From assembly GCF_000759675.1 (NCBI RefSeq), contig NZ_BAWM01000026.1, forward strand, positions 29,936 to 93,935: DNA of 64,000 nt. Reading direction: 5' to 3'. Shown here in pieces: positions 63,956 through 64,000 of this stretch (positions are counted from its first letter, which is position 1; each line of letters begins with the position of its first letter). The DNA is from Neobacillus niacini (GTDB lineage Bacteria; Bacillota; Bacilli; Bacillales; Cytobacillaceae). The notes under the pieces are model-generated. The model made no database searches and was not told the origin of the DNA. It saw nothing but the letters and a program-made list of their open reading frames with translations. The translations under genes were made by a program, and so were the position numbers.

Positions 63956-64000
63956 TTTCTTGGAGAGTTTGATCCTGGCTCAGGACGAACGCTGGCGGCG
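63956..64000 (+). rRNA. 16S ribosomal RNA, 5' end (partial)
   Basis: GGAGAGTTTGATCCTGGCTC is the universal 16S start, followed by AGGACGAACGCTGGCGGCG. The mature 5' end is placed by analogy with Bacillus (TTTCTTGGAGAG). The gene runs out of the window. Confidence 0.97.

Overview
The window reads as chromosomal DNA of a low-GC, spore-former-type Bacillota, most likely a Bacillaceae soil bacterium (Bacillus/Neobacillus-like). The signs are AT-rich coding sequence with AGGAGG-type ribosome sites, a T-box leader on serA, the bdbCD pair, an rRNA leader with tandem promoters and a boxA, and dispersed Bacillaceae-style intergenic repeats. Genus is inference; the 16S gene is cut after its first 45 bases. 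No phage, insertion sequence or CRISPR array was seen.

Layout. (1) About 1-12.9 kb: a tightly packed surface-polysaccharide locus that makes and activates 2-aminoethylphosphonate (PEP mutase fused to a nucleotidyltransferase, phosphonopyruvate decarboxylase, and a nucleotidyltransferase-transaminase fusion). It also encodes a flippase, a polymerase/ligase, a LicD-type transferase, a GT4 glycosyltransferase, a sugar aminotransferase, a priming sugar transferase and a WbqC / phosphoesterase / ATP-grasp trio. The inferred product is a phosphonate-decorated glycan. A membrane-anchored beta-helix protein follows after a terminator. (2) 15-20 kb: housekeeping genes (DUF421 protein, lactonase, BdbDC, Dps, a LysM wall hydrolase) and an acyltransferase remnant. 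(3) 20-36 kb: an agmatine/diamine catabolic regulon: agmatinase, permease, glutamate dehydrogenase, diamine aminotransferase, aminoaldehyde dehydrogenase, GABA-type aminotransferase and semialdehyde dehydrogenase, then a CoA-transferase and a glutaryl-CoA-dehydrogenase-like enzyme. One sigma-54 activator sits in the middle. Four -24/-12 promoters, three of them accompanied by a shared upstream dyad (two promoters share one), tie the cluster together. (4) 36-43 kb: HAD protein, serA behind a T-box, and hom-thrC-thrB. (5) 43-57 kb: a MalT/BTAD-type regulator, a complete LIV-type ABC importer, and a set comprising a KAS III-like protein, an alpha/beta hydrolase, an SDR and an acyl-CoA synthetase; the substrate is unknown. 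(6) 57-64 kb: LysR regulator with a divergent TusA-like protein, DEAD-box helicase, acetate-type symporter operon, tRNA-Ala, MgtC-like protein and the start of an rRNA operon.

How it works together. In region 3 the sequence supports agmatine -> putrescine -> 4-aminobutanal -> GABA -> succinate semialdehyde -> succinate. Glutamate dehydrogenase would regenerate the 2-oxoglutarate used by the aminotransferases. The same enzymes plus the CoA-transferase and acyl-CoA dehydrogenase could take cadaverine through glutarate. In region 1 the phosphonate is made, nucleotide-activated and probably transferred by the LicD-like protein.

The most distinctive non-coding signals are two five-unit arrays of TTTACTCGC with an exact 21-base period and conserved unit order (37.5 and 55.6 kb), each just after a terminator, and the dyad TTATGCA-N4-TGAATAA upstream of the sigma-54 promoters. 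No database search was possible; family names rest on motif recognition.
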